Shown here: positions 1 through 10,482 of the stretch, piece by piece
Position numbering within the stretch: the first letter of the stretch is position 1
Layout of the letters: each line of letters begins with the position of its first letter
Assembly: GCA_032622095.1 (NCBI GenBank)
Contig: CP136066.1
Location: 49,140,911 to 49,204,910, forward strand
DNA: 64,000 bases
Reading direction: 5' to 3'
Origin: Siphonodentalium dalli
Taxonomy: Eukaryota; Mollusca; Scaphopoda; Gadilida; Siphonodentaliidae
Program-made: the position numbers and the translations under genes
The notes under the pieces: generated by a model
What the model was told of the DNA's origin: nothing
What the model saw: the letters and a program-made list of their open reading frames with translations, nothing else
The model's database searches: none

Positions 1-97
1 ACAGCCTAAAATATCTTCGGTCTGTCTCAATAGAACCATACAAATATGGATATAATTGGAACAGGCTCCTTGACCACATTGTGATAGCTACAGTTAT

Positions 98-328
98 GCC
101 CTGTGCCAATGCATTCTCTTATATATGCGAGTCGACCATAGGTCGCCTCGCATATATAAGAGAATGCATTGGCCTAAAAAAAATCTTTTTTTAACACTTT
201 TTACCATTTTTTCTTACATTCTTTAACAATTTTATAATTTTTAATGTGTTAAGCCAATGCATTCTCTTATATATGCGATGCGAGCTATGGTCGACTCGCA
301 TATATAAGAGAATGCATTGGCACAGGGC
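98..328. mobile_element. 231-bp nested hairpin (MITE-like) element
   Basis: The outer 44 nt (98-141) are the exact reverse complement of 285-328. Each end is itself a hairpin: 105-131 pairs perfectly with 147-173 and, allowing one mismatch, the stem runs on to a 3-nt loop; 253-278 pairs with 296-321. The AT-rich middle (174-252) carries a small TTAACAC/GTGTTAA pair. No ORF is present. This is the architecture of a non-autonomous foldback element with palindromic ends. I see no convincing target-site duplication, so the superfamily stays open. Confidence 0.75.
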
Positions 329-486
329 CCTTCTGTTGGGTAAAGGGTTATACGGTGGTAGCCATTTCAGTAAACATTCAGTTGACGTTTTGGTCTCGAA
401 ACAACAATTTTTACATTAAATACTGGTTGGAATATCAAACTATCAGAAAGATCACAAAAATTTCTGCATATATTTGGCTTGACATT

Positions 487-624
487 TCCAACTGATAGTT
501 TCAATCATGAAACTCCCAACTGATAGTCTCAGTCATGCACTTACCAATTTACTGATAGTTTCACTCATGAAATTTCAAACTAATAGTCTCAGTTATGAAA
601 TTACCAACTGACAGTCTGTCATGA
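487..624. repeat. ~30-bp degenerate tandem repeat, about 5 copies
   Basis: The phrase CAACTGATAGT followed by TTTCA or CTCAG and then TCATGAAA recurs five times at about 28-31 bp spacing, with substitutions and small indels. Related words (AAACTATCAG) occur just upstream near 437. No coding potential is apparent. Confidence 0.7.
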
Positions 625-904
625 ATATTACTTCACAAGATAGTAAAATTGGGCAATATTCACTAAAGTTCACCGGATTGTTTTCATATAGACGAAACTA
701 TTGACGTAATCGGCTAGTTGCACCACCGTAAATGATGTCCAATCATAACCCGATAATAATGAGCTATAAACCGATAATTTGTCTCTTCGGTGTCCCGAAA
801 TGGCGGTGGAAATGACGATCGAAAGTAAAAAATTATTTTGTCATTTCTCATATTGACTATTTATTGGCAATTGTCCTATATTTCATCAGATGAGTGGACA
901 GAGC

Positions 905-1190
905 AACACAACTAGAATTCAAATAAATCAAATGAGTGTCCACAACCACGTAACGAGTGTCCCAAACCGTCTGGGGAGCGTAAAATCACGAAACGGGTGT
1001 CTCAGACTGCATTCTCAATAGTATACTAAATTAACCAGTGAGTGTCCCAGGTCATAGCACGGGCGTCCCAAATCCCAACCCCCTGAATGTCCAACCGCAT
1101 CTACTGAGTGTCCAAACTAGTGTACAAAACCATCCATCAAATATATCAAACCATCCAGCGAGTATACCACGGTTCAGTAAACTCATTTGA
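905..1190 (+). repeat. Degenerate minisatellite, GAGTGTCCCAAACC orientation
   Basis: Words of the type GAGTGTCCCAAACC recur every 25-30 bp with heavy divergence. Around 1185-1195 the same repeat continues as its reverse complement (next feature), so the two arrays form a loose large palindrome. Confidence 0.65.
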
Positions 1191-2095
1191 TGGTCTGAAA
1201 TTCTCGATGGAGGGTTTTGTACACTATTGTGGGTGCATTGCGACGACAGGTGGTAGACGGTTTTTGACACCATTTGGATGGATTGGTTGCATAGTCTGTG
1301 ATGCTAGTTTGGTGGTTTAGGTCACCCGCTGATTGATTTGTGACTCCTATCCAGTTCGATGGTTTGGGACACTCGCCTTGCATTTGAAACACTGCACGGT
1401 TTGGTGCATTGGGACACTAAATGGCCGATTTGGTAACTGATTGGGTCGTTTGGGACACTAGAGTTGAGTGGATTAAGACGACAGTAAACCGTTGCATGTT
1501 GTATGACAAGAAGGTACCCGGATGTCTTGGGATTCTAGTTTTTGCGTGGCACGAGGTACACATTGGATGCCTATGTGGCACTTACTGTCTAGTCTCTTTG
1601 TGTGGTTTCGGACACCCTGTGGATGGTTTGGTACACATTGAGTGGTTTGTCACACTCGTATGGTTTTGAGCACCCATCTGATGGTTAGGGAAATTGGATT
1701 GGATAGTGCTGGATGGTTTACGGCGCAACTGTGTGGTTTCGAAAACCGGTTGCATAGTCTGGGGCACTACCGTGTGGTTTCGAACATTCGTTGAATGGAA
1801 TGGGACATATGTGGATTGAGACATTCAGTTGATGGTTTGGGACACTCGTTGGGTGGGGTGTGACAACATGGGGGACTGTGATAATAGTTGCGTATGGTTT
1901 GGGGCACCTCAGTCTTCCTGTGTGGTGTGTGAAACTCGTCGGGTGAATTGGGACACCCTATCGATGGTGTGGGATAATATTTGGATTTGGGACGCGTGCG
2001 TGGTTTGTAATTCAGTATATGTATTGGTGCACTCATTATGTGGGTTGGGACACCCATTTGATGTACTGTGAACTAGTTGGTGGCTTTGGCCACTC
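1191..2095 (-). repeat. Same minisatellite in inverted orientation
   Basis: The reverse-complement word GGTTTGGGACACTCG plus a GATGGT-like tail recurs every ~25-30 bp for about 900 bp, decaying near 2095. Several 60-100 residue ORFs lie here on both strands, but all are built from the repeated word (for example the recurrent W-D-T peptide) and are not genes. Confidence 0.65.
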
Positions 2096-2564
2096 AAAGA
2101 TTCAGCAAAAACGAAAACAAAAAGCAAACATTTCATTTGTTGACTTCTGACCGCCATTTTCGCCGCCATTTTAAAAACTTTTGATATGACTTATTATTAT
2201 CCTATTAGGATTAGAATTGACCCTCATGTATAGTGGCGCAACTAGCCATTTACGCCTACGTAACTTTAGCGTAAAATGCTCATTTTATTACTTCCGGTTG
2301 CCATTTTATATTTTTACCGTCAAATTGAGCATGAGGTAGCAGGCCATGTCAACAAGAATATTGCATGTTTGTTGCAGGTTTATGTCAAATAAATAACTTT
2401 AGACGCCATTGAAGTAGTGGTGGTACACTCCAGGAAATTGCGACCATCTTGGCCGCCACATTGCTTGATACATACCCAGCCACAGGTTAACGTCAAAATA
2501 GTCTGAGCAGAAATTCTTACTAACAAAAAAAAAAAGGATAAAGTTTAATCATGGGGGTTGCACG
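2096..2564. other. Intergenic stretch, no gene seen
   Basis: Two CCGCCATTTT words lie at about 2150-2175 and a third related word (GGCCGCCACATT) near 2450; this is the core recognised by YY1-type zinc fingers, but nothing else points to a promoter. A 13-nt near palindrome (ATCCTATTAGGAT) sits at 2199-2211. A poly-A run occurs near 2525. Confidence 0.4.
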
Positions 2565-3040
2565 TTGCTCGACTTGGTTCCCAATTTTCACAATTTCCTT
2601 ACAGTTTCCTTCATTTTTTTCCATAAAGTAACGATTTTCCCTCCACGAAAGCCATGGACATTTTGGATATGTTATTTATTGGTCGCATTTACCAATCAGG
2701 GAACTCGACTGAGTTTTTGTTATCGGAAGATTAGTTTTGTTATCAAAATTCTAATGTCCAATTACATATTCCTGTCTTTTGACCCAAAAATGACGACTTT
2801 CCATCCTGAAATTCATGGGGATTTTGGATATATGTTATTATATGGGTATAGTCACATTCAAATAGAGTAAAAAAGACATTACATAGCAATTTGTTCACAG
2901 TTGGATGTTTATTTCGATCAGATTGACTGGACTAATAAGGAACAGCAAAATTGGCACAATAAATAGGACCATATTTCAAAAAGCTGCAGAAATATGTCCA
3001 CAAGGAGGATCTTAGCGGATTTGGGATATATTGTTTATTA
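2565..3040. repeat. Weak, diverged ~160-200 bp repeat, 3 copies
   Basis: The phrase TTTTGGATATGTTATTTATT and relatives recur near 2661, 2822 and 3020, each preceded by similar AT-rich text. The 101-residue ORF at 2565-2870 is low-complexity F/I/L-rich sequence without a recognisable domain and is not called a gene. Confidence 0.35.
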
Positions 3041-3140
3041 TTAACCATTTGTTCTTGTTTCACCTCAAAATCGAGTGTCAACGACCAGACTATCGAGGAG
3101 ACGGCCACGCCAATATAAAAAACGTCGACCACACGTCCCT
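3041..3140 (-). pseudogene. Possible signal-anchor exon, copy 1
   Basis: This ~100-bp block recurs at 3898-4005 in the same orientation. Read on the minus strand it gives a hydrophobic stretch (I-G-V-A-V-S-S-I-V-W-S-L-T-L-D-F) after a short N-terminal part, the look of a type II membrane protein signal anchor. Similarity stops just after the codons for E-Q-M, where a GT follows, which could be a splice donor. The two copies differ by small indels upstream of the hydrophobic part, so at least one cannot encode the same N terminus. It may equally be a non-coding dispersed repeat. I do not recognise the family. Confidence 0.25.
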
Positions 3141-3238
3141 ATTAATCGATTCTGATACCTGGAGCTGCATTTGAAAAAAAAACGTTGTTGTTGGAATCTG
3201 ATGATATGGGGACCATCGAAATAATTGAGTACCTTTAA
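3141..3238. mobile_element. Truncated TTAA MITE (family A), right end only
   Basis: About 95 bp matches the right-hand part of the element at 4927-5367, ending in TTGAGTACCT followed by TTAA (3235-3238). The left portion is missing; the sequence switches abruptly to the duplicated block that ends at 3140. A small hairpin (ATAATTGAG / CTCAATTAT, 3221-3250) spans the terminus. Confidence 0.65.
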
Positions 3239-3897
3239 GCTCAATTATTTATTAAATGTCAATTTGGCTTCCCATATACATTTACATGTTTGGTCTTTTT
3301 AATAAAGTACCACAAGATATTACGGGAAAATAAAAACAAATATCGCATCAAAATAAACACCAGTGGCGTTGCAGCTCTGTTGTAGCACAAGATACTAACT
3401 CGTTGTACTAAGTCAATCATTACAGGACAATTTACCTTTATGTAGAACGGCCATGGAGCTAGCAAAATGAAGCAATTTAAGTCATTATGTCAGGTTAAAA
3501 TCGCGTATTTTGATCAACTGTATTTTTAAAGTACCGATGGGATGTTTGCGGACACACATAAGCTATTTGTTCTTCAAAACGTTGTCTCCTTCGCTTCGAA
3601 AATCACATTTGTACGCAATACTTTTTTGCTTTGTGTGTGGATTTGAGTGAGCAAACCGTTTTAATTTTGTTCAGCGTGCTATCTATGTGACTAAAGTATA
3701 AGTAAGTGAAGAGTAAAATACCGTAGAAACAAGTTCTATCATTTGAATCTGTCATCCCATGAGCTGCTTCACCGATATACACCAATTAGTGAACATAGTC
3801 GTGGAAAATCGAGCAAAACTCTCACGGAATCGGAACTTATACCACTCGGAATCGGAATTTTTCTCCGGCGGAATGATATATCGAGGAGCATATCCTC
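3239..3897. other. Intergenic stretch, no gene seen
   Basis: AT-rich sequence. ORFs of 60-93 residues exist on both strands (3259-3465, 3603-3785, 3743-4024) but overlap each other, lack recognisable domains and show no coding pattern. Confidence 0.4.
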
Positions 3898-4005
3898 CAC
3901 AGTGATTTGTTCTAGGTTCACCGCAAAATCGAATGTCAACGACCAGACTATCAAGGAGACGGCCGCGCCAATAAAACATCGTCGACCACATGCACGTCCC
4001 CAGAA
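3898..4005 (-). pseudogene. Possible signal-anchor exon, copy 2
   Basis: Second copy of the block at 3041-3140. On the minus strand it reads G-R-A-C-G-R-R-C-F-I-G-A-A-V-S-L-I-V-W-S and continues T-F-D-F: basic residues followed by one hydrophobic helix, as in a type II signal anchor. Synonymous and conservative differences from copy 1 (V-S-S to V-S-L, L-D-F to F-D-F) fit a decayed coding origin but are too few to prove it. No downstream exon was recognised. Confidence 0.25.
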
Positions 4006-4097
4006 AAAAATATTGTTTTCCTAATGCGGTTGGCTTTTTCGGGACAAAAAAATCAAATCATGAAACAACTGAAAATTAGAATGGTTAAAAACTATTT

Positions 4098-4575
4098 TCA
4101 GTCAACAAAGGGAAATAACTCAGTGATTTTATTTATGTCATTCATGTACATGTTCAACATTAACAATGCACGGGTAACAATATTCTGAAGTTTCAATTTT
4201 CTACATTCGCAATTGTGGGAGGAATTCATCACACAATGAAGGTATCAAAAATCAAGAAAGGGGAAAACCACGGTGAAAGATATTGTTTTGGGTGTCCATA
4301 TACATGTTGGGCATTATCAATATATGGTATGGGTAACATTGTCCTAAAATTTCAATTCTGTATATTTGAAACGTTGGAGATGATTACACAATGAAGGTAC
4401 CCAAAATCAAAACGGTCAACATATTTCTAAGTCAAGAAAGAGGAATAACTCTGTGAATGTTTTTTTTCCGTCGTCCATGTACATGTTGCACATCATCAAT
4501 ATTATTGGTATATTATCCTAAAAATGATCTACATTTAAAACCGTGGAAGGAGTTACACAATGGAGGTATCCGTAA
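4098..4575. repeat. Three diverged ~150-180 bp tandem copies
   Basis: Each copy starts with GTCAA(C/G)AAAG-GGAATAACT, passes through CCATGTACATGTTG and CATCAAT words, and ends with a TTACACAATG(A/G)AGGTA phrase. Copies start near 4100, 4250 and 4432 and are heavily diverged. No ORF. Confidence 0.65.
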
Positions 4576-4922
4576 TGTGTGATGGACAGACGAAGGCCCC
4601 GAGCCCTCGACGCACGGCCACCGGTGATTTATATGGTAGACAAATGTAATTTGTGAAGTTTCGACGATAATAATTGCTCGACAAACACACGAGGTAAAAG
4701 AAACTCACTGATAAAAGAAGAAAAGAAGGTTCACTTCCACTTTCTTCTGTGTAAACTGTTAAAGAGCGTTCCGTGTTAGTCGTTTCTCGATTTGGTAGAA
4801 ATAAAGAGCATTTAATCACGTATGTGCGTTGAAATCACTTGCAGAACCCCGCGGAATTCTGACAACTAATGAGAGTGATCTCGAGGCCAAAATAAATGCT
4901 CAATCTTCTATGTGTTTGAATC
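4576..4922. other. Intergenic stretch, no gene seen
   Basis: Only an 88-residue minus-strand ORF (4553-4819) without recognisable features, partly inside the preceding tandem repeat. Nothing else to report. Confidence 0.4.
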
Positions 4923-5371
4923 TTAAAGGTACTCAATCCGAATTCACGATCGCAAATTACTATTTCCTTGGCTTCGGGGGTAAAGAATATTTGATTCGAG
5001 TCGAGGAACCCACCCATCAAAGCTAGCAGTGATCAGATATCGATGTTTGAAATATATTGTTTTAATTTTAGGTGGCCCAGTAAACTGCCGACGAGATGAA
5101 CTAATCTGACCAGATAGCGGATGAAGATCGATAACTCTAAAATCCAGTAGCTGTTTTTGTGTCAGATATTTGACAACTGGCAAAATTTCGTTGAACAAAA
5201 AGATGATAAATAACAGGTTTTGGGCAATTTTATACTATAGTTGACTGTGGTTAGCATTATTTTTGGGCAATTAATCGATTCTGATAACTGTAGCGGCATT
5301 TCAAAAAATGTTGTTGTTACTGTTGGAATATGATGATATGGGGACCGTCGAATCGGATTGAGTGCCTTTAA
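4923..5371 (+). mobile_element. TTAA-flanked MITE, family A, copy 1
   Basis: Element body 4927-5367 (441 bp) lies between TTAA at 4923-4926 and TTAA at 5368-5371. Terminal inverted repeats read AGGTACTCAATCCGA on the left and, on the reverse strand of the right end, AGGCACTCAATCCGA. TTAA target duplication is the hallmark of the piggyBac superfamily, although the termini do not start with the usual CCC. There is no transposase, so it is non-autonomous. Inverted relative to the copy at 6614-6951, which matches it over most of its length. Confidence 0.8.
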
Positions 5372-6047
5372 TTGTGTAAGCATTGTTCACACCACCCAAT
5401 TAAAAAAGTAGCCAAAAAGCTTTTTGTGATTACGATAAAAGAACATGACATTTATTGACCTATATATGTTAATCACCGGAACATGACATTTATAGACCTA
5501 TGTTAATCACCGGAAGGGGAAAACGTGTGAAATGTGAGGCTTAAATATTGCGTACTGGTCGCTCATAATGACGATGAAATTTCTTATTGAGCCACAATTG
5601 GGCCTAATTGTTTAATTTTAGCATGTTCCGGGTATCAAAATAGGTCCACAAATATACGATATCGAATTTGAAAAGACTATGTACTTTAGATTCAAAACGA
5701 AATCGGATGACGGTATAATGTCTACTAAATCACGTTTTATCAGGCAACTATCACAATAATTATGCATGTGACGATAGTCATAACTTCCATATATGGAATG
5801 CTACTCGAAAACTTTGACTGTAGCACTAAAACCACGGAACCGGAACCGGTGGATCCAATATGGCCGCGAGTTAGTGACAGGGCGTATAGTGTAAATCTAA
5901 TTCGTCCATGTTGCTTCTGACATGTTTAGTTCATGAGTATACGTGTTATACCAGTCGAGATCATAGACCAGTATATCGATCTATTGTCTACAGCCGTACC
6001 ATTCTAATTTCGTAGCGACGAAGAGGACCATATTAATTTGACCTCCA
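5372..6047. other. Intergenic stretch with a short ~40-bp duplication
   Basis: GAACATGACATTTAT followed by GACCTA and TTAATCACCGGAA occurs twice in tandem at about 5443-5515. Otherwise no repeat or ORF of note. Confidence 0.45.
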
Positions 6048-6220
6048 TGCACGAATGAAGCCTAATTTTCGAAAAGTGGATGTGACTATTTTGCCGCGCT
6101 CCCCACTTTTGGGCGACAACGCCCGAATATGCAAGGATTTCCGGGTGGCCACTGTACATATGCATGGTCAAAGAGCCGATTTAGCATTAGCAACGAAAAG
6201 TGCTATCTTGACAAACCACC
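6048..6220 (+). repeat. Relic single copy of the 173-bp satellite
   Basis: Diverged but clearly in order with the unit at 20.4-21.3 kb: TGCACGA, AATTTTCGAAAA, a CCGGGTGGCCAC word, GCCGATTTAG, AACGAAAAGTGCTAT and TTGACA. It lies far outside the giant element that holds the arrays. The 122-residue ORF at 6055-6423 runs through it and is not called a gene. Confidence 0.6.
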
Positions 6221-6545
6221 CCCACCACCACATGCCGATCCCTTCAGAACAATTTTCTAAAATGGGGATGATCAAGTCTATATTGGGCCGGGTTTCTTGC
6301 TTTGTAGACATGTATACATGTATATGCCATGATTTCCGGGTGGTTCTGGTGATGACACACGCTACACGCTCATACTTATACCCTATGGTAGCTCATAGAA
6401 TAATAACGAGTCTGTATATATAAGAATACGTAGCGTATTTGTCAACCTATGTTTGTCGAGCATAATTCGACGTGGCTTTACTGAGCAACACGCTTCGAAG
6501 TAAGATGAACAACTCTACTTTGCAAGTTTGGTCGATATAGTTCTT
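6221..6545. other. Intergenic stretch, no gene seen
   Basis: Unremarkable sequence between the satellite relic and element X copy 1. A second CCGGGTGGT word near 6338 hints at a further scrap of satellite. Confidence 0.35.
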
Positions 6546-7484
6546 TTTGAAAACAACTAATTATTTTCAATAGGCGACAGTGTTAACTGTAACTCCCAAC
6601 GGTCATGGGTTAAAGGTACTCAATTTTTAGAAATGCTGCTTCAGTTATCAGAATCGAGTAATTGGCCAAAAATAATTCTAACCACTGTCACCTATAGTAT
6701 AAAATTGCCCGAAACGTGTTATTTATCAACATGTTCGACGAAATTTTGCCTTATTACCAACAGAAAGCCTCTTGGTTTTAGGGTTATCCATCTTCACCCC
6801 GCAATTTGGTCGGCTCGTCGAGTGTTTACTGAGCCACTAATAATTCTCGATAGTTTTGATATAGGTGGGTTCCTCGACTCGAATGAAATATGTTTTACCC
6901 CCAAATCCAAATAAATAGTAATTGAGGGGCGCTTAATCGGATTATGCATCTTTAAGCCTATTTGAACTTCATCAAGTGACCAATTTTCCATCAGAACGTC
7001 ATCCGATACACCATTCGGTGATAACAAACGCACCCTTAACGGCATTTTTAATACTATAATCTTGCATTTCCACAACTATACCCCATTGACTGCATAAAAA
7101 TAATCAGCACTTAACTTCAAATGGTCAATTTTCCCTTAGAACGTCATCTGAAACGCCAGTCGGTGACAACAAACGCGCCCTTTTCCGTAGTTTTTTTCAG
7201 ACGATAATCTTGCATTTCCACAACTACCCCATTTACTGCACAAACATCAGCAGAATAAAAATGACCAGACCCCTTCCGTAACTTCGGACCCCACTAGATT
7301 CTTCCTGACCATCTAAACAAAAATGATCACCACATTTACGTAGGCTATGAGTTTCTGTTCCGGCTCAGGGAATTTTCCCTCTTTGATATTCACCCAATCA
7401 GCAGCCAGATTTTTGTTTATGCTGACTGGAGCTTCCTACACAAATTCCTGAAGTGTAACTCTATAACACTAGTTGCTTGTAACC
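6546..7484 (+). mobile_element. Element X, copy 1 (disrupted TIR element)
   Basis: Starts with a degenerate ACAACTAATTATTTT end and finishes with AGTTGCTTGTAACC, the inverted form of the GGTTACAA-CAACTA terminus seen at 8946. It contains a MITE at 6614-6951 and, downstream, two diverged tandem copies of ~150 bp (about 6952-7109 and 7110-7253). It is collinear with 30158-30576 once those additions are removed. No transposase ORF. Its AATTATTTT at 6559-6567 is the empty counterpart of the giant element's insertion site. Confidence 0.7.
6610..6955 (-). mobile_element. TTAA-flanked MITE, family A, copy 2
   Basis: Body 6614-6951 (338 bp) sits between TTAA at 6610-6613 and TTAA at 6952-6955. Its sequence is the reverse complement of family A copy 1 (4927-5367) with internal deletions; termini are AGGTACTCAAT and, reversed, AGATGCATAATCCGATT. 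The other copy of host element X has a single TTAA at the matching place (near 30205), so insertion into a TTAA target is shown directly. Confidence 0.8.
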
Positions 7485-7913
7485 TATAATTGCGAGGGAA
7501 ACCGCGCAAATTTTACGCAACAAGCTTTATTGTGATGAAAATGAAATCTAGGTGTCATTGGCTATTATATCACCACCCAGTTGTCCTTTAGCCCACATAC
7601 CCCGTTTTAAAACGAACCACATTTTTTGGAAAGAAAAAACCCCACAAATGATCGCGTCCTGATAACTTTGGAAGCACATTCTAGCAGAAAATGGAGCAAT
7701 GTCTTGTGTCATGCATGTCATAGACATATATGCTGCATAGTGTCACATGTCCCATGTCCATCCACTCATTAGTGGGAAATATTATGACCACAAATGTGAT
7801 CGATCACACCCAAAATTCACGTTTTTTCGTCATAATTTAGTTTGTAAAATCCGACTCGCATTCATAAGGCACACGATAGAAAGGCATATGTATACGTATG
7901 TCTACCATGCACA
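7485..7913. other. Intergenic stretch, no gene seen
   Basis: No repeats or ORFs of note between element X copy 1 and the TTAA MITE of family B. Confidence 0.4.
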
Positions 7914-8558
7914 TTAAAGGGGTACTGTACACAGAGATAGGCATTTTTTTTTTACTCCCATTGAGATAACTTTCAAGTTAGATTGTGTTCGTGTTATATA
8001 TGAGTTTCGTATAAACCTAATTTAGCGAAGAAAATATTGATCTTGGAAAGACAAATATTACGATTTCAAACTACGCGCCATGTTTTTGACCTTCACCGGA
8101 GAAGACGCAGGTCTCAGGAAGAATCGGAAGTTCATTGCTCACAGCTTCCATTGATGCATTCAATCTCTTCCGTCGAACAATATCACTCCCCATTAAAGTA
8201 CTTGACGCTTTATGACTTTTGTTTCTTTCTCCTTTTTTTCCGAATCGGGCCTTCTTTTTGCAGGTAACATGTTTTGTTTTCAACTCAATAATGTTCGCAA
8301 ACGGTCGTCAATAAAAGACACACAGCAGATGCGATTTCAAGAACGGTAACTCGTAATGGCATAATTCGCCATTTTATGACTCCAGTCATAAATGAATTTA
8401 TATTAAATAATTTAATTTTACTTTTACGATAGCCTGTTAACCGGAACGTTTTGAGTAGACATCGTCGACTCAAATTAGTTATTTTATAATATAATATTCA
8501 TATTAGATCGCTATTGTCACCGGGAATTTATTGAAATTGGTGTACAGTACCCCTTTAA
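7914..8558. mobile_element. TTAA-flanked MITE, family B
   Basis: Body 7918-8554 (637 bp) lies between TTAA at 7914-7917 and TTAA at 8555-8558. The 15-nt terminal inverted repeat AGGGGTACTGTACAC is perfect. The interior differs from family A, but the AGG-GTACT start is similar, suggesting related transposition machinery. Small internal ORFs (8037-8267 and minus-strand 8071-8473) have no recognisable domain. Confidence 0.8.
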
Positions 8559-8945
8559 GGAACTTATCTTTAATTGGATTTGAAATACACCGCCCCTCGG
8601 TATTTCACAGCCCGATGATGAGCTGGTTAAATGATAGGTGGTGTCCCTTTAAATTTCAGTACTTTTCAGGAGTTTGAGTCGAAACTTCTATCGCATCGAC
8701 AGTGCTAATTTTGGACATTAAATGCCCATCCATGTGCAACAAATTGGTGATTTTAATAAAATTACACCTCCGGACTCAACTGAAGTTCCGGCGCAGAGGG
8801 TTAACAATTGTCTCGCCTGATCTGAAAATGGGTCGGTAGGGCGTGAAAACACAATAGCTCAACAAAACAACACAGGCTGTGTATATCAGTGCTTTCAAAT
8901 TACATGCCTTGAATGATAATCGAAAATGGGAATTTTATGCCTATA
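8559..8945. other. Intergenic stretch, no gene seen
   Basis: Unique-looking sequence between the family B MITE and the left remnant of element X. Confidence 0.4.
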
Positions 8946-8968
8946 GGTTACAATCAACTAATTATTTT
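8946..8968 (+). mobile_element. Element X copy 2, left remnant
   Basis: Begins GGTTACAATCAACTAATTAT, which matches the reverse complement of the end at 30557-30576 with one mismatch over 20 nt. The last nine bases, AATTATTTT (8960-8968), are the target duplication of the giant foldback element that follows. X copy 2 therefore continues at 30158. Confidence 0.75.
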
Positions 8969-9048
8969 GGGTCCGTGAAGTTAGCACAACATTCAACATT
9001 CAACATTCGTTCAACATTCGCGTGAAGTTGGCACAACATTCAACATTC
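8969..9048 (+). repeat. Left terminal inverted repeat of the giant foldback
   Basis: Eighty bases identical to the reverse complement of 30078-30157. Built from GTGAAGTTGGCACAAC followed by repeated ATTCAAC/ATTCGTTCAAC heptad-like words. Beyond it the arms stay alike but the right arm carries one additional 7-bp AACATTC word. Confidence 0.9.
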
Positions 9049-10482
9049 GTTCAACATTCGAATTTTCTTGTACATTTGTTTTTGAACGTGAATGGATTGA
9101 GTGGGTCGTATATATAGCACCCTTGTCAAAATTAGAGTATTCGATACTTCGATGCTCAATTTTGAGCAATTTTAACGTTCGATTTTTCTTGTACATAAAT
9201 TGTTTTAATGTGAATGGATTTAGTGGGTCGTATACATAGCACTCCTATATATCAAAATGAGTATTGGATACATCGACGCTCATTTTTGAGCAATTTCAAA
9301 TCACGCTCATTTTTGAGCAATTTCAATTCCGGGGGAAAGAGGGGGCACATCATATACGCATGATCGGATCGGGCCCATATATGCAGGCATTATACCCTGA
9401 TGGTACTTTAATTCTCCATAGGGCCCACGCCTAGCATGTGTGGTTTTCGCTGACGAATGTTGAACAGAAAGAACATGCAACATTCGTTCAACATTCGCGT
9501 GAAGTTGGCACAACATTCAACATTCAACATTCGTTCAACATTCGAATTTTCTTGTACATTTGTTTTTGAACGTGAATGGATTTAGTGGGTCGTATATATA
9601 GCACTCCTATCAAAATGAGTATTCGATACTTCGATGCTCATTTTTGAGCAATTTTAACATTCGATTTTTTCTTGTGCATAAATTGTTTTAACGTGAATGG
9701 ATTTAGTGGGTCGTATATATAGCACTCCTATCAAAATGAGTATTCGATACTTCGATGCTCATTTTTGAGCAATTTTAACTTTCGATTTTTCTTGTACATA
9801 AATTGTTTTAACGTGAATGGATTTAGTGGGTCGTATATATAGCACTCCTATCAAAATGAGTATTCGATACTTCGATGCTCATTTTTGAGCAATTTTAACA
9901 TTCGATTTTTCTTGTACATAAATTGTTTTAACGTGAATGGATTTAGTGGGTCGTATATATAGCACTCCTATCAAAATGAGTATTCGATACTTCGATGCTC
10001 ATTTTTGAGCAATTTTAACATTCGATTTTTCTTGTACATAAATTGTTTTAACGTGAATGGATTTAGTGGGTCGTATATATAGCACTCCTATCAAAATGAG
10101 TATTCGATACTTCGATGCTCATTTTTGAGCAATTTTAACATTCGATTTTTCTTGTACATAAATGATTTTAACGTGAATGGATTTAGTGGGTCGTATATAT
10201 AGCACTCCTATCAAAATGAGTATTGGATACTTCGACGCTCATTTTTGAGCAATTTCAATTCCGGGGGAGAGAGGGGGCACATCATATACGCATGATCGGA
10301 TCGGGCCCATATATGCAGGGATTGTACCCTGATGGTACTTTAATTCTCCATAGGGCCCACGCCTAGCATGTGTGGTTTCGCAGGCGAATGTTAAACAGAA
10401 AGAACATTCAACATTCGTTCAACATTCGTGTGAAGTTGGCACAACATTCAACATTCGTTCAACATTCGATTTTTCTTGTTCT
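9049..10482 (-). repeat. Left arm array: 120-bp units plus composite long units
   Basis: The core unit is exactly 120 bp in the run from about 9,640 to 10,240, with GTGGGTCGTATATATAGCACTCC, a TACTTCGATGCTC word and the hairpin TGCTCATTTTTGAGCA. Two long units (about 9,300-9,560 and 10,245-10,480) insert a GC-richer block with GGGCCCATATATGCAGG and then the AACATTCGTTC words. Same sequences as the right arm in opposite orientation. Confidence 0.85.

Noticed and set aside
1052-2169. Overlapping 69-96 residue ORFs on both strands
   Set aside because: All lie in the degenerate minisatellite and are built from its repeated word.
2565-2870. 101-residue hydrophobic ORF as a membrane protein
   Set aside because: Lies in a weak AT-rich tandem repeat, has no recognisable domain or good start context.
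6633-7075. Two 93-residue ORFs on opposite strands
   Set aside because: Within or across the TTAA MITE; the other copy (4927-5367) does not keep the same frame open.
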